From: a virus
DNA: 56,893 bases
Virus record (IMG/VR): IMGVR_UViG_3300032287_003360
Coordinates: 1 to 56,893 of that record
Strand: one strand, 5' to 3'
Shown one piece after another: positions 28,024 to 36,566 of this stretch. A program made the position numbers and the translations under genes. The notes under the pieces were generated by a model that saw nothing but the letters and a program-made list of their open reading frames with translations, made no database searches and had not been told where the DNA came from. The first letter of the stretch is position 1, and each line of letters opens with the position of its first letter.

Positions 28024-28354
28024 AGTAGAGTGGGCGACATGTACAGTCATGTACAATCCAGATGCTAGTCATGGTGATATTCATTACGATATAGTTGAAG
28101 GCGCGATCATTATAACATCACCGTATGACTTCTACTATAAGGATAAGCTTGAGCACTATGTGTTTATCCCGCGTGAGCACTATAAAGCACTAACTGATTA
28201 CCGTGATTGGAGAAAATCAGATGACCCCGGAAGGGAAAATCAAGAAAAACATCTCACTCCACCTTCGCCAGCGCAAGGGCCTTTGGTACAACATGCCGGT
28301 ACCGGGTGGTTACGGAACGCCTACGCTCGACTACTTCGGCTGCTACAGGGGTAG
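28013..28354 (+). CDS. Possible overlapping small gene
   Basis: 113 residues from ATG 28013, starting in the end of the nuclease gene. The first 70 residues (MRYKVEWATCTVMYNPDASH onward, with 'YDFYYKDKLEHYVFIPREHY') look protein-like. The last 45 overlap the VRR-NUC gene in another frame. No good ribosome-binding site. It fills an otherwise empty 197-base gap, which supports it being real at least in its first part. Confidence 0.4.
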   Translation: MRYKVEWATCTVMYNPDASHGDIHYDIVEGAIIITSPYDFYYKDKLEHYVFIPREHYKALTDYRDWRKSDDPGRENQEKHLTPPSPAQGPLVQHAGTGWLRNAYARLLRLLQG

Positions 28355-28514
28355 GTTTTTTGCCATTGAAGCTAAGGCTCCAGGCAAGAAACCCACTGAC
28401 CGCCAGCGGCTTCTCATTGAGCTGATCGCTGCTAGCGGGGGTAAAACCTTTGTGATCGACAGCGAGGACATTTCTGAATTGAAAGCATGGATTGAAGGGT
28501 TATCCGTCACATGA
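28221..28514 (+). CDS. VRR-NUC domain nuclease
   Basis: 97 residues from ATG 28221, chosen because TTGGAG lies 8-9 bases upstream. The short stand-alone VRR-NUC fold is complete: Asp37 (TLDYFG), Glu50-x-Lys52 (FFAIEAKAPG) and Gln62 (TDRQRLL). Such phage nucleases cut branched or structured DNA and are often encoded beside SNF2-like helicases, as here. Its stop overlaps the helicase start by four bases. Confidence 0.85.
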   Translation: MTPEGKIKKNISLHLRQRKGLWYNMPVPGGYGTPTLDYFGCYRGRFFAIEAKAPGKKPTDRQRLLIELIAASGGKTFVIDSEDISELKAWIEGLSVT

Positions 28515-30058
28515 TCCACATATCACAAAAACACCGTGTCATCGGTGTACCGTGGCGACCTGAGTTTGATCAGTTCTTCCCGGAAGCCAAGCGGGTTACT
28601 TTGGGAGGTAACAAGCTGGTGGTTGTTCCTCACGAGATGAACGTCACGCGTTACCTCCGAAACATCGGACTCGATGTTCCTGCCCCGATTATTGCCCACT
28701 ATGATTGGGCTGGCGGTAAACCGTTCGATATTCAGAAGAAGACCGCTGCGCTCTTAACCATGAACTCGCGGGCATATGTGCTCAACGGTATGGGCACTGG
28801 CAAGACCAAGGCTAGCCTGTGGTCGTGGCATTACCTTTATACGACAGGGGGAGCGGGAAAGCTCCTGGTGGTCGCTCCTCTGTCTACCCTCAACTTCACT
28901 TGGGCACGGGAGATATTTCAGACCCTGTCCGGCATCAAGGTACAAGTACTGCATGGCAGCAAACAAAAGAGGCTGGATAAGCTCGCTGATCAAGAAGCTG
29001 ACGTTTATATTGTCAATCACGACGGTCTTAATGTTATCGCTGGGGCTCTCGCGGACAGACCGGATATTGACTGCTGTATCCTTGATGAGTTGGCTGTCTA
29101 TCGGAATGGTGCTTCACAGCGCGCGAAGGTTACTCGACAAGTAACGAAGCGCATGAAGTGGTTGTGGGGCATGACTGGGTCACCAACGCCCAACGCCCCA
29201 ACAGACGCATGGGCGCAGTGTTCTATCATCACGCCCGGCAACGTCCCAAAATACTTCAATCGGTTCCGTGATGAGACGATGAACCGAGTCACACAGTTCA
29301 AGTACGCGCCGAAAGAAGGCGCGCTGGACCGGGTATTCGAGGTGATGCAGCCCGCTGTGCGGTTTACACTGGACGACGTGATGGAGTTACCTGAGCTCGT
29401 TGAGCGCACGATCGACATCGATATGGGACCGCGTCAGGCCAAGGTCTACAAGCAAATGGAAGAGCGTGCATACGCCATGGTAGCCTCTAACGAGATCACT
29501 GCCATGAACGCTGGCGCGGTTCTCATGAAGCTGCTTCAGATCAGTACCGGCTATGTCTACGCCAGGGACAAGTCAGTTGTATCGCTCGATAACGACGAGC
29601 GTCTGGAAGCACTGGTCGACGTGGTCAACTCGTCTGACCGGAAAGTGATTGTGTTTGTGCCCTTCGTGCATGCCCTTGGGAGCATCGCAGGGCGGCTTAC
29701 TTCGGAAGGTTACGATATCAGGACCGTATCAGGAGACACGCCCAAATCGGAAAGAGATCAGATATTCCAGCTTTTCCAGAATACCAGCGCCGTGAAAGTA
29801 ATCGTTGCGCATCCACAGTGCATGGCTCATGGCATTACGCTTACGGCTGCCGACACCATCATATGGTTCGCGCCAACTCCGAACCTTGAGATCTTCGAGC
29901 AAGCCAATGCTCGCATTCGCCGCGTAGGTCAGAAGCATCGACAGCAAGTGCTGATGTTTCAGGCTACCAAAGCGGAGAAAAAGATGTACGCGAAGCTCCG
30001 TGCGAAGCAGCGCGTTCAGAATGCCCTCCTCGAAATGTTTGAGGATGGATCAGAGTAA
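28511..30058 (+). CDS. SNF2-family helicase/translocase
   Basis: 515 residues. Walker A GMGTGKT is at 93-99 (Lys98), motif II is DEL (Asp192-Glu193) where DEAH is usual, motif III is 'GMTGSPTPNAPTDAW', and the C-terminal domain ends with 'EQANARIRRVGQ', motif VI. It uses ATP to move on double-stranded DNA, probably together with the VRR-NUC protein. Palindromes at 28595 (VTLGGN) and 29129 (17 bp, VTRQVT) lie inside it, and a third holds its stop. Confidence 0.88.
   Translation: MIHISQKHRVIGVPWRPEFDQFFPEAKRVTLGGNKLVVVPHEMNVTRYLRNIGLDVPAPIIAHYDWAGGKPFDIQKKTAALLTMNSRAYVLNGMGTGKTKASLWSWHYLYTTGGAGKLLVVAPLSTLNFTWAREIFQTLSGIKVQVLHGSKQKRLDKLADQEADVYIVNHDGLNVIAGALADRPDIDCCILDELAVYRNGASQRAKVTRQVTKRMKWLWGMTGSPTPNAPTDAWAQCSIITPGNVPKYFNRFRDETMNRVTQFKYAPKEGALDRVFEVMQPAVRFTLDDVMELPELVERTIDIDMGPRQAKVYKQMEERAYAMVASNEITAMNAGAVLMKLLQISTGYVYARDKSVVSLDNDERLEALVDVVNSSDRKVIVFVPFVHALGSIAGRLTSEGYDIRTVSGDTPKSERDQIFQLFQNTSAVKVIVAHPQCMAHGITLTAADTIIWFAPTPNLEIFEQANARIRRVGQKHRQQVLMFQATKAEKKMYAKLRAKQRVQNALLEMFEDGSE
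28595..28612. repeat. Palindrome copy inside the SNF2 gene
   Basis: GTTACTTTGGGAGGTAAC, both arms perfect; read as VTLGGN. Confidence 0.88.
29129..29145. repeat. 17-bp palindrome variant inside the SNF2 gene
   Basis: GTTACTCGACAAGTAAC with a 7-base centre; read as VTRQVT. Confidence 0.8.
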
Positions 30059-30072
30059 CTCGCACAAGTAAC
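30055..30072. repeat. Palindrome copy at the helicase gene end
   Basis: GTAACTCGCACAAGTAAC containing the TAA stop of the helicase gene. Confidence 0.85.
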
Positions 30073-30148
30073 CACATAGTAATCTGAAGGAAATGGTTTC
30101 CCACCACGGAACCGCTTACTCTCAACAACCCACGGAGCACCCCACCAA

Positions 30149-30559
30149 ATGACTGTTCTTACTCAGGTCAAACTGCCTGACAACATCGACGACCTTGTCA
30201 ATCAGTACGTCCGCTTGCGCGACAAACTCAAGGAAGCTGACGACGCTCACAAAGCGAAGACCAAGTCCGCGCGTGCGTATCTCGATCTCCTCAACACCAA
30301 GCTGCTGGAGCGACTCAACGACGTCGGTGGCGAGAGCGTGAAGACCCCCCATGGTACAGTCTACCGTACTACACGGCGCTCTGCTACGATCGCCGACGGC
30401 GATGTTTTCCGCCAGTACGTCATTGCGAACGAGCAGTTCGATCTTGTCGACTGGCATGCCAATGCCACGGCTGTCGGTGATTTCATCACCGAGAACGGTG
30501 CCCAGCCCCCTGGCATCAATTTCTCTCAGGCGTTCACCGTTGGTGTTCGCCGGTCTTAA
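30149..30559 (+). CDS. Conserved phage replication-region protein
   Basis: 136 residues with CACGGAG upstream of ATG 30149. 'LPDNIDDLVNQYVRLRDKLK' begins a coiled helix, then 'ESVKTPHGTVYRTTRRSATI' forms a beta-hairpin-like segment and 'AQPPGINFSQAFTVGVRRS' ends it. I recognise this layout from phage proteins of unknown function that lie near single-strand binding or primase genes. A DNA-binding role is plausible but unproven. Confidence 0.72.
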   Translation: MTVLTQVKLPDNIDDLVNQYVRLRDKLKEADDAHKAKTKSARAYLDLLNTKLLERLNDVGGESVKTPHGTVYRTTRRSATIADGDVFRQYVIANEQFDLVDWHANATAVGDFITENGAQPPGINFSQAFTVGVRRS

Positions 30560-30567
30560 ATCCCACA

Positions 30568-30585
30568 ACTACTTCACGAGGTAAT
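30568..30585. repeat. Palindrome copy before the Gp49-like gene
   Basis: ACTACTTCACGAGGTAAT, one or two arm changes, one base before ATG 30587; CGAGG is the ribosome-binding site. Confidence 0.75.
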
Positions 30586-30586
30586 C

Positions 30587-30895
30587 ATGGAACCGAAACT
30601 GTCACTCAACGAAGCCAAAGCTGTCGTCGCCACCAAGACCGCTCCTCGCGTCACCGAGGAAAGCATCAAAGCGAAGATCGCTTCGGTCGGCTATCATCCG
30701 ATCCTGCCGCTCGGAACGCTCTGCGTCATCACTATGAAGAATGGCTGGATCGCTACTGGCTTCAGTGCTCCTGCCAGTGTCGAGAACTTCGACGCTGAGG
30801 TCGGTAAGCGCTACGCTTACGACAATGCTTTCAAGTCGCTCTGGCAGCTTGAAGGCTACCTGCTGCGCGAAACCCTCTCCAACAGCAACAAGTAA
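30587..30895 (+). CDS. Gp49-like phage protein
   Basis: 102 residues. 'RVTEESIKAKIASVGYHPIL', 'LCVITMKNGWIATGFSAPAS', 'NFDAEVGKRYAYDNAFKSLW' and 'QLEGYLLRETL' match the N4 Gp49/Sf6 gene 66 family in order. The function of that family is unknown. The TAA stop is in the palindrome at 30892. Confidence 0.85.
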   Translation: MEPKLSLNEAKAVVATKTAPRVTEESIKAKIASVGYHPILPLGTLCVITMKNGWIATGFSAPASVENFDAEVGKRYAYDNAFKSLWQLEGYLLRETLSNSNK

Positions 30896-30909
30896 CTTCG
30901 AAAGGTAAC
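30892..30909. repeat. Palindrome copy joining two genes
   Basis: GTAACTTCGAAAGGTAAC with the upstream TAA; the ATG at 30913 follows after three bases. Confidence 0.9.
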
Positions 30910-30912
30910 ATC

Positions 30913-31971
30913 ATGACATCCAACAATCTTGCACTTCCGAAAACTTTCGGCGCTGTCTCCAGCGTTTTTGCCGGTCAACACAGGGCGAACGATGAGCTCG
31001 GCGCTGGCATCATGTCGTCTTACGGCGTGATGGGATATCGCGGAAAGGTCTGGTCTACGAAGTATCAGGGCAAAGAGACACCACTGATGCGCCAGGACGG
31101 CGATGGCCCGCGCGGCTCGATTGAAGTGGTTCTCGTCAAGGCTGCATCGGCAATCTCCAAGATCTACTATGCCGACGGTTATCAGGACGGTGCCAACGCT
31201 GCTCCGGACTGCTGGTCTTCTGACGGCATCAAGCCTGATGCTTCTTGCCAGAAGAAGCAACACGCAACTTGCGCGGCCTGCCCTCGCAACGCCTGGGGGT
31301 CACGTGTAACCGAGTCTGGTAAACAGGGCAAGCAGTGCGCCGACTCCCGCCGCGTGGCAGTGGTTCCGCTTAACGACATCGCCAACGAGATGTTTGGTGG
31401 TCCGATGCTACTCCGGATCCCTGCTGCTTCACTCAAGGACCTCAAGGCTTACGGCGAGATGCTTAACTCGTATGGCTACCCATATTACTCTGTGGGGACA
31501 CGCATCTCGTTCGACCCCAAGGAAGCCTTCCCTAAGTTCGTTTTCTCGGCGATCCAGCCTCTGGATGACGAAACCGCGCTTCAGGTGCTTGAGCTGCGCA
31601 ACGATGAACGCATATCCCGTCTTCTCAATGAGGCGACCGAGCATGGGCAGCGCGCCCAGGGAGAGAGGCAGGAAGAGGAGCAGGGCAGTGTCCCCGCTTC
31701 CCCTTTCGAAGAGCCGCCGACGGGTCGTGTTTCGGGTGCATCTTCCGGCGCGGCATCGAAAGCCAACCCATCTGCGACGGCTGCTACGTCGACCGCCACG
31801 GCGACAACGGCTGCTTCTGCGAAGGCCCCTGCCAAGGCTTCTGCACCGAAGCCCTCGACTAAGTCAACGACAGCTACCGAATCCAAACCGGAAGTTACTT
31901 CGAGCGGTAACGAGGAAGAGGGTGGCTCCGTGCCTTCTTCTTTCGAAGACTTGCTCGAAAACATGCTCTGA
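30913..31971 (+). CDS. Conserved phage protein with cysteine cluster, probably replication-associated
   Basis: 352 residues. A body with 'GIMSSYGVMGYRGKVWSTKY', 'DGPRGSIEVVLVKAASAISK' and the cysteine cluster 'CAACPRNAWGSRVTESGKQG' plus 'GKQCADSRRVAVVP' is a pattern I know from podovirus genes just before the primase. Its role is not established; single-strand DNA binding is one idea. The last 120 residues are a low-complexity Ala/Ser/Thr/Lys tail. A palindrome at 31894 encodes VTSSGN within that tail. Confidence 0.7.
   Translation: MTSNNLALPKTFGAVSSVFAGQHRANDELGAGIMSSYGVMGYRGKVWSTKYQGKETPLMRQDGDGPRGSIEVVLVKAASAISKIYYADGYQDGANAAPDCWSSDGIKPDASCQKKQHATCAACPRNAWGSRVTESGKQGKQCADSRRVAVVPLNDIANEMFGGPMLLRIPAASLKDLKAYGEMLNSYGYPYYSVGTRISFDPKEAFPKFVFSAIQPLDDETALQVLELRNDERISRLLNEATEHGQRAQGERQEEEQGSVPASPFEEPPTGRVSGASSGAASKANPSATAATSTATATTAASAKAPAKASAPKPSTKSTTATESKPEVTSSGNEEEGGSVPSSFEDLLENML
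31894..31911. repeat. Palindrome copy in the low-complexity tail
   Basis: GTTACTTCGAGCGGTAAC, both arms perfect; read as VTSSGN. Confidence 0.88.
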
Positions 31972-31978
31972 GTTTGGC

Positions 31979-32008
31979 GGGGGTGGGGTAACGCCCACCC
32001 CCATTTTT
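31979..32008 (+). terminator. Rho-independent terminator before the primase
   Basis: GGGGGTGGG and CCCACCCCC form a perfect 9-bp stem around a 6-base loop (GTAACG) and run into ATTTTT. Read-through must be sufficient for the primase, or it has a separate promoter. Confidence 0.85.
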
Positions 32009-32021
32009 GGGAGCATACGTT

Positions 32022-34877
32022 GTGCTCGATCTTGCCCGCAAGTTTGCATCGCTGCATTTACCCTGGCCCGCTGATGGGCAGGATGGTTTCATCAACATTC
32101 ACTGGAGCGCGCCTGGCCAGAACGGCAGAAAGTTCTGGGATGGACGCGCTTGCAAAAACATTGACGAGTTCATTCGCACACTCGACTGGTTGAACAAAAC
32201 CGGTGAACATAAAGACATTTACATCTGTATGAGCTCTCAGCTTCGCGCTGAAGAGAAGGTGTCGAAAAAGGGCTTCAAGTACCTCAAAGCCTTGCGCGCT
32301 CGCCCTGACGTAGGCTTGCTTAAATCGCTATTTCTCGATATCGACGTCAAAGAAGGGGCGTATTCCGATACAAAAGCAGCGCTATCTGCGCTCAAGGATT
32401 TCATTACTTCAGCAGGTATCCCGCTTCCTACCGGTGTGGTGGCTTCAGGCTCCGGCGGATTTCATGCTCATTGGGCGCTAGACAAGGCGCTCCCCCGTGA
32501 TGAATGGCAGTCTCTAGCCAACGCCTTTGCCAAAGCGGCGCAGGAGCACGGGCTTCTGTTTGACTCCCAATGCACTGTGGATGCCGTGCGTATCTTGCGC
32601 ATTCCGGATACATTGAACTGGAAGTCGGATCCGCCCAAGCCGGTGAAACTGCTTTCATGCAGCCAGGAGATCTCACATGATGAGATGGTTGCATCGTTAA
32701 ACCGTTACATGGAGGTACTTCCTCCCCGGCAGGTGAGCAAGATAGCAGCCAATGACGAACTTGGCGCGGGGGTAACAACTCAAGCCCAAGAGATCGAAAT
32801 CACCGAAGTCGCCAAGCACTGTGGCTTTGTTGCAAGATCGCTCGGTACCGGGGGTGCAGAGAACGCCAACCCGCTATGGTTCATGACTGCTTCGATCGCG
32901 ACTTTTGTCGTTGAGGGCCGCGATGCGCTCCACTTGATGAGCAAGAAGCATACGGACTATGTACCCGCTAAAACCGACGAGTTGTATGACCGTGTTACTG
33001 CCCACCAGAAAGAACGAAATCTAGGCTGGCCCAAGTGCGAGAAGATCGCCGCTTACGGTTGCAAGGAATGCCAAAGTTGCCCACTGCTCGCGCAGAAAAA
33101 GAGCCCGCTCAACTTCGTACTCAAAGCCGCTGGTGACAAACCGGACCTTACACTTCCCGACCGTTACGTTCGCAATGGTGATGGGATTATCATGGTACGC
33201 ACGGTAGACGAATCAGGAACACCGATTACGTTCCCGATTTGTGCGTATCCGATGACCAACGGCTGGCTTAGCAACAACCCCTGGACGCTACACTTCACGA
33301 CCAAGCTTGACAGCGGACGCCGTCAGTTGATCGAGATACCTTGCGAAGTAATCACGGCCAAGGACAGTCTTGCCAAATATCTTGGCGGCAAGGGTTTCTT
33401 CGCTTCAGACAAGGACTACAAAATTCTCAAGGAGTTTCTCGTGGCGTGGCTAAGAAAATTGCAGATGTCTAAGGACAGCGTTATCAGCGCATCTCCGTTT
33501 GGCTGGTCTGTGGTGGACGGTAAGATCGAAGGTTTTGCTTACGGCGGGCGTGTCTGGATGAAGGGCATAGATCGCCCGGCAGCCAATCCTGATCCCGTTC
33601 TGGCGTACCAGTACTCGCCGCGAGGCAACCGCGAAGCGTGGGATAAGCTGGTTAGGATCATTTGTGACCAGCAGCGGGCGTCTCTGAACGCGGTCCTTGC
33701 ATCTGGCTTTGCTGGCCCTCTGGTGCGGTTTACAGGCCATCCTGGCTTGCTTCTCAATGCCTACAGCTCGGAGTCTGGTATCGGCAAGACAACCGCTATG
33801 AAGTGCGCGCAGTCGATCTGGGGCGATCCTATTCGTGCTATGCAGGGACTGAACGACACCTCGAACTCGGTGCTGAATAAGATGGGCCACATCAAGGCGC
33901 TGCCCATGTATTGGGATGAGATCAAGAGCGAGGCTCAGGTTAAACGCTTCTGCCAAGTGGTGTTTGACCTTACCGGTGGCCGTGAGAAGACGCGCCTTTC
34001 CGCCGACAGCACTCTCAAGATGTCTGGCACTTGGCAAACCATCATGACGTCAGCTTCGAACGACTCACTGATTGACCCCATGGCACGCGAAGTGGGTAGC
34101 ACCACGGCTGGGCTTTACCGCATGTTTGAGTATGTGGTGCCGGTTCCTACTTCGCAAAGTAACGAGCCCGGCGCGGTTCAGCGTCTTATTGGGCAGCTCG
34201 ACGACAACTTTGGGCACCCCGGCTTGGCATACGCTCAGTTTCTCGGCGCGAACCACGATCGTGTCGCCGAGGAAGTTGCCAAGATCCAGGATGAACTTGC
34301 CCGCGACAACTCTGGTAAGCAGGACGAACGGTTTTGGTTCGGGACCATGGCGGTGCTCATCAAGGGCGCTGAGTACGGCAATGAGCTGGGGCTTACTTCT
34401 ATTGACGTGCCGGACCTCAGAGATTTTCTTATAGGTGTGCTGGCTGACATGCGTAAGCAGGTAGCAGCTACGCCCAGTGACGTCACCACTGACATGAATG
34501 CCAGCGCTATTCTTGCCGAGTTCCTGAACGTACACCGTTCGCGTAACACCATCGTCACCAACCGCATTCACGTCTCTAAGGGCAAACCTCCCGTGGGGTC
34601 GATCAAGGTGCTCAGCGACATCTCCAAACTTGCCGAGTTGCGCATTCAGATCGGCAAAGACGACAAACTGATCAGGGTCTCTTCAACATACTTCACGAGC
34701 TGGATTGGGAAGGCTGGGCATTCGAGGGTTGCTTGGACCAAAAAGATGGAGGCAGAGTTTGGTCTGCGCCTTGTCAACGGGCGCCTCGGCGGTGGCACTG
34801 ATCTTGCTGCCACTGCAACAGAGCTTCTCCTGGAGCTCGATATGAACCACCCCAAACTTAGTCAGTACGTGGAATAA
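32022..34877 (+). CDS. Primase-helicase (AEP-like primase plus DUF927-like ATPase)
   Basis: 951 residues from GTG 32022, chosen because GGGAG lies 8 bases upstream; a TTG 15 bases earlier lies in the terminator tail. The N-terminal primase-like region has Asp106-Ile-Asp108 (LFLDIDVKEG), 'SGSGGFHAHW' and 'RIPDTLNW', matching archaeo-eukaryotic-type primases. A cysteine group (YGCKECQSCPLL) follows. The C-terminal ATPase has Walker A GIGKTT at 586-591 (Lys589) and Walker B WDE with Asp632-Glu633. It should prime and unwind DNA for the polymerase. Palindrome-like copies at 32403, 33335 and 34146 encode ITSAGI, IPCEVI and PTSQSN. Confidence 0.88.
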   Translation: MLDLARKFASLHLPWPADGQDGFINIHWSAPGQNGRKFWDGRACKNIDEFIRTLDWLNKTGEHKDIYICMSSQLRAEEKVSKKGFKYLKALRARPDVGLLKSLFLDIDVKEGAYSDTKAALSALKDFITSAGIPLPTGVVASGSGGFHAHWALDKALPRDEWQSLANAFAKAAQEHGLLFDSQCTVDAVRILRIPDTLNWKSDPPKPVKLLSCSQEISHDEMVASLNRYMEVLPPRQVSKIAANDELGAGVTTQAQEIEITEVAKHCGFVARSLGTGGAENANPLWFMTASIATFVVEGRDALHLMSKKHTDYVPAKTDELYDRVTAHQKERNLGWPKCEKIAAYGCKECQSCPLLAQKKSPLNFVLKAAGDKPDLTLPDRYVRNGDGIIMVRTVDESGTPITFPICAYPMTNGWLSNNPWTLHFTTKLDSGRRQLIEIPCEVITAKDSLAKYLGGKGFFASDKDYKILKEFLVAWLRKLQMSKDSVISASPFGWSVVDGKIEGFAYGGRVWMKGIDRPAANPDPVLAYQYSPRGNREAWDKLVRIICDQQRASLNAVLASGFAGPLVRFTGHPGLLLNAYSSESGIGKTTAMKCAQSIWGDPIRAMQGLNDTSNSVLNKMGHIKALPMYWDEIKSEAQVKRFCQVVFDLTGGREKTRLSADSTLKMSGTWQTIMTSASNDSLIDPMAREVGSTTAGLYRMFEYVVPVPTSQSNEPGAVQRLIGQLDDNFGHPGLAYAQFLGANHDRVAEEVAKIQDELARDNSGKQDERFWFGTMAVLIKGAEYGNELGLTSIDVPDLRDFLIGVLADMRKQVAATPSDVTTDMNASAILAEFLNVHRSRNTIVTNRIHVSKGKPPVGSIKVLSDISKLAELRIQIGKDDKLIRVSSTYFTSWIGKAGHSRVAWTKKMEAEFGLRLVNGRLGGGTDLAATATELLLELDMNHPKLSQYVE
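34146..34163. repeat. Palindrome copy inside the primase-helicase gene
   Basis: CCTACTTCGCAAAGTAAC; right arm perfect, left arm with two changes. Confidence 0.65.
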
Positions 34878-34879
34878 TC

Positions 34880-35110
34880 ATGAGTGGCATGCACAAACGA
34901 TTACGTGGATTTTTTGATGTGCTCAGAAAATTACCTGTCGAAGTAACCGAGTACAAGCCTACAGGGTCAAGCCATTACAAAATTCGCCTTTCGTGTATGG
35001 GTCAGCAGAAACTGTTCGTTGCGGCTGGATCGCCGTCGGATTGCCGAGCTATCAAAAACTTCAAGGGCGATGTCGCTCGATGGGTACGTCAAGTAAAGGA
35101 GAAATCATGA
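34880..35110 (+). CDS. Small protein, weakly HicA-like
   Basis: 76 residues. 'YKPTGSSHYKIRLSCMGQQK' followed by 'AAGSPSDCRAIKNFKGDVAR' is a layout seen in small phage proteins resembling HicA/double-stranded-RNA-binding folds. No active residue can be assigned. A palindrome at 34930 encodes LPVEVT. Its stop overlaps the next start. Confidence 0.65.
   Translation: MSGMHKRLRGFFDVLRKLPVEVTEYKPTGSSHYKIRLSCMGQQKLFVAAGSPSDCRAIKNFKGDVARWVRQVKEKS
34930..34947. repeat. Palindrome copy inside a small gene
   Basis: ATTACCTGTCGAAGTAAC, one left-arm change; read as LPVEVT. Confidence 0.8.
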
Positions 35111-35526
35111 TGACTGACGTCGTGGAACGGTTAAATAGCCTATTGGTTTTAAGGTGTTTACTTGTAAAGGAACATGTGATTGCCGCAGATGCTAAAACAG
35201 AAATCGAGAAGCTGCGCGCTGAAAACAAGCAGCTTCGGGAGGATTTAGATACTTGGAAAAGCGTCTTTCCGGACGTTGCGCCAGAGTCGGTGCTTCCTGA
35301 TCGCTCGAAGATTGAGGAAGAAAACAAGAAGTTACGCGCCAAAAATAAGCGACTTCAGGCGGCGCTGGAGCCATTTGCAAAAAGCGCGAATGCCTTTGAC
35401 CAACTAAAGCACTTCAAGCCAGAGGAATGCTTTGTTTATGGAGGTCAGAGCCGACCAGATGGAAACGTTGGCGCAATCACAGTTGGCGACCTGAGACGCG
35501 CCCGCGCCGCACTGGAGGGGAGGTGA
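35107..35526 (+). CDS. Coiled-coil early protein
   Basis: 139 residues from ATG 35107 with AGGAG upstream, overlapping the previous stop. 'DVVERLNSLLVLRCLL' and a long heptad region 'IEKLRAENKQLREDLDTW' and 'EENKKLRAKNKRLQAALEPF' make a coiled coil. Phages often carry several such short genes with a similar start; no function is known. The gene at 35759 has a related build. Confidence 0.68.
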   Translation: MMTDVVERLNSLLVLRCLLVKEHVIAADAKTEIEKLRAENKQLREDLDTWKSVFPDVAPESVLPDRSKIEEENKKLRAKNKRLQAALEPFAKSANAFDQLKHFKPEECFVYGGQSRPDGNVGAITVGDLRRARAALEGR

Positions 35527-35762
35527 TGCGCATGAAAGTAGGCGATTTCTACCCTGTGTGGTGGGATACTGGACTCCCGAAACAGGGTAATTACTATCCT
35601 GGCAGGATACGTGAGATACACTCGTATCATGGAAAGTATCCTGAGTTTTTTACCCATGTTATTTACGTGGAAACACCACGCTCAATGCGTGGGCATCCGC
35701 TCGCTATCAAAGTAACCGAAAAGGAAAACGATGCTCGCGCTGCATTGGAGGGAAAGCTGTGA
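35526..35762 (+). CDS. Small early protein
   Basis: 78 residues from ATG 35526 with GGAGGGGAGG upstream. 'MRMKVGDFYPVWWDTGLPKQ', 'YYPGRIREIHSYHGKYPEFF' and 'HPLAIKVTE' suggest a small SH3-like beta-barrel. It overlaps its neighbours by a few bases on each side. Function unknown. Confidence 0.68.
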   Translation: MRMKVGDFYPVWWDTGLPKQGNYYPGRIREIHSYHGKYPEFFTHVIYVETPRSMRGHPLAIKVTEKENDARAALEGKL

Positions 35763-36073
35763 GTGACATTGTGCAAAGATACTTAGACTCCAAAAAAAGA
35801 AACTGCCCATGTCCTTTTCCTGTTGTTACTCTTAAAGGGCAATATTGTGTACCGCGTTACCTTCTGTCCTTTCATGACCTAGATAATTTGGTTAACCAGA
35901 TTTTGGTCCTACGCGCTGAAAACGAGCGACTGCGGACAGCGCTGCGCGATGCTTATGAGGTCTACGCCGGAAGCGATGGCTTCATTCCAGAAACCGCAGC
36001 CGAGGGTTATCTGCAACACATCATCAAGCAAATGGTAGATTGCATCAACACCGGACTGGAGAAGAAGCTATGA
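35759..36073 (+). CDS. Small early protein with coiled segment
   Basis: 104 residues from GTG 35759 that overlaps the previous stop (GTGA). 'MSDIVQRYLDSKKRNCPCPF' precedes a coiled 'ILVLRAENERLRTALRDAYE' and a C-terminal helix. The start and middle resemble the coiled-coil protein at 35107. Function unknown. Confidence 0.65.
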   Translation: MSDIVQRYLDSKKRNCPCPFPVVTLKGQYCVPRYLLSFHDLDNLVNQILVLRAENERLRTALRDAYEVYAGSDGFIPETAAEGYLQHIIKQMVDCINTGLEKKL

Positions 36074-36366
36074 GCTATTATAGAAAAAAGCCTGTAACAA
36101 TCAAGGCAGTGCAATGGACTGGCAATATGGAACCTGTTGTTTCACTTGTCGGGCACGAGTTGCCGACCTACGGCGAGGGCCGCGAAGGCTCGCTTCGCAT
36201 CCGCACGCTTGAGGGCGATCACGAATGTCGCATGGGCGACTGGATCATCAAAGGCGTTCGTGGCGAATTTTACCCCTGCAAGCCTGATATTTTCGCGGCG
36301 ACTTATGAGCCGGTTTCGGGGCTCCAAAACTTCAAATTCAGTGATTTTATGGAGGGAATATCGTGA
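36070..36366 (+). CDS. Conserved small phage protein
   Basis: 98 residues from ATG 36070, overlapping the previous stop by four bases. 'MSYYRKKPVTIKAVQWTGNM' at the start and 'MGDWIIKGVRGEFYPCKPDI' then 'FAATYEPV' near the end are the hallmarks of a very common small phage protein. Its function is not known. Confidence 0.85.
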   Translation: MSYYRKKPVTIKAVQWTGNMEPVVSLVGHELPTYGEGREGSLRIRTLEGDHECRMGDWIIKGVRGEFYPCKPDIFAATYEPVSGLQNFKFSDFMEGIS

Positions 36367-36566
36367 TCGACCCGAAGCAGATACCAGAAGAAGTAATAAG
36401 GGCAGTGGATCGCGCATTGGCCGAACTGCTGACTGATGAAATAATAAGGAAAGCGTGGGCTGCTGGCATCAATGCTTGGCCAGATATGCACGTATGGGAC
36501 GCAAAACAAGTGTGGCATCACCCCTCTATTGTGCTCCCGCTGCCAGCGCCGCAGGAGAAGCAATGA
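36363..36566 (+). CDS. Small early protein
   Basis: 67 residues from GTG 36363, overlapping the previous stop (GTGA). 'MIDPKQIPEEVIRAVDRALA' and a later 'WPDMHVWDAKQVWHHP' are seen. Helical N-terminus, Trp-rich centre. Its start resembles that of the gene at 36673 (MIDP). Function unknown. Confidence 0.65.
   Translation: MIDPKQIPEEVIRAVDRALAELLTDEIIRKAWAAGINAWPDMHVWDAKQVWHHPSIVLPLPAPQEKQ

Noticed and set aside
31581-32057. A 158-codon minus-strand frame across the terminator
   Set aside because: It is antisense to the low-complexity tail of the gene at 30913 and crosses a strong terminator hairpin; its Ala/Val/Glu text mirrors that tail.
32403-33352. Degenerate palindrome copies in the primase gene counted as certain sites
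   Set aside because: Right or left arms have changes (GTATC, GATAC), so they are listed only as possible members and not used to define the consensus.
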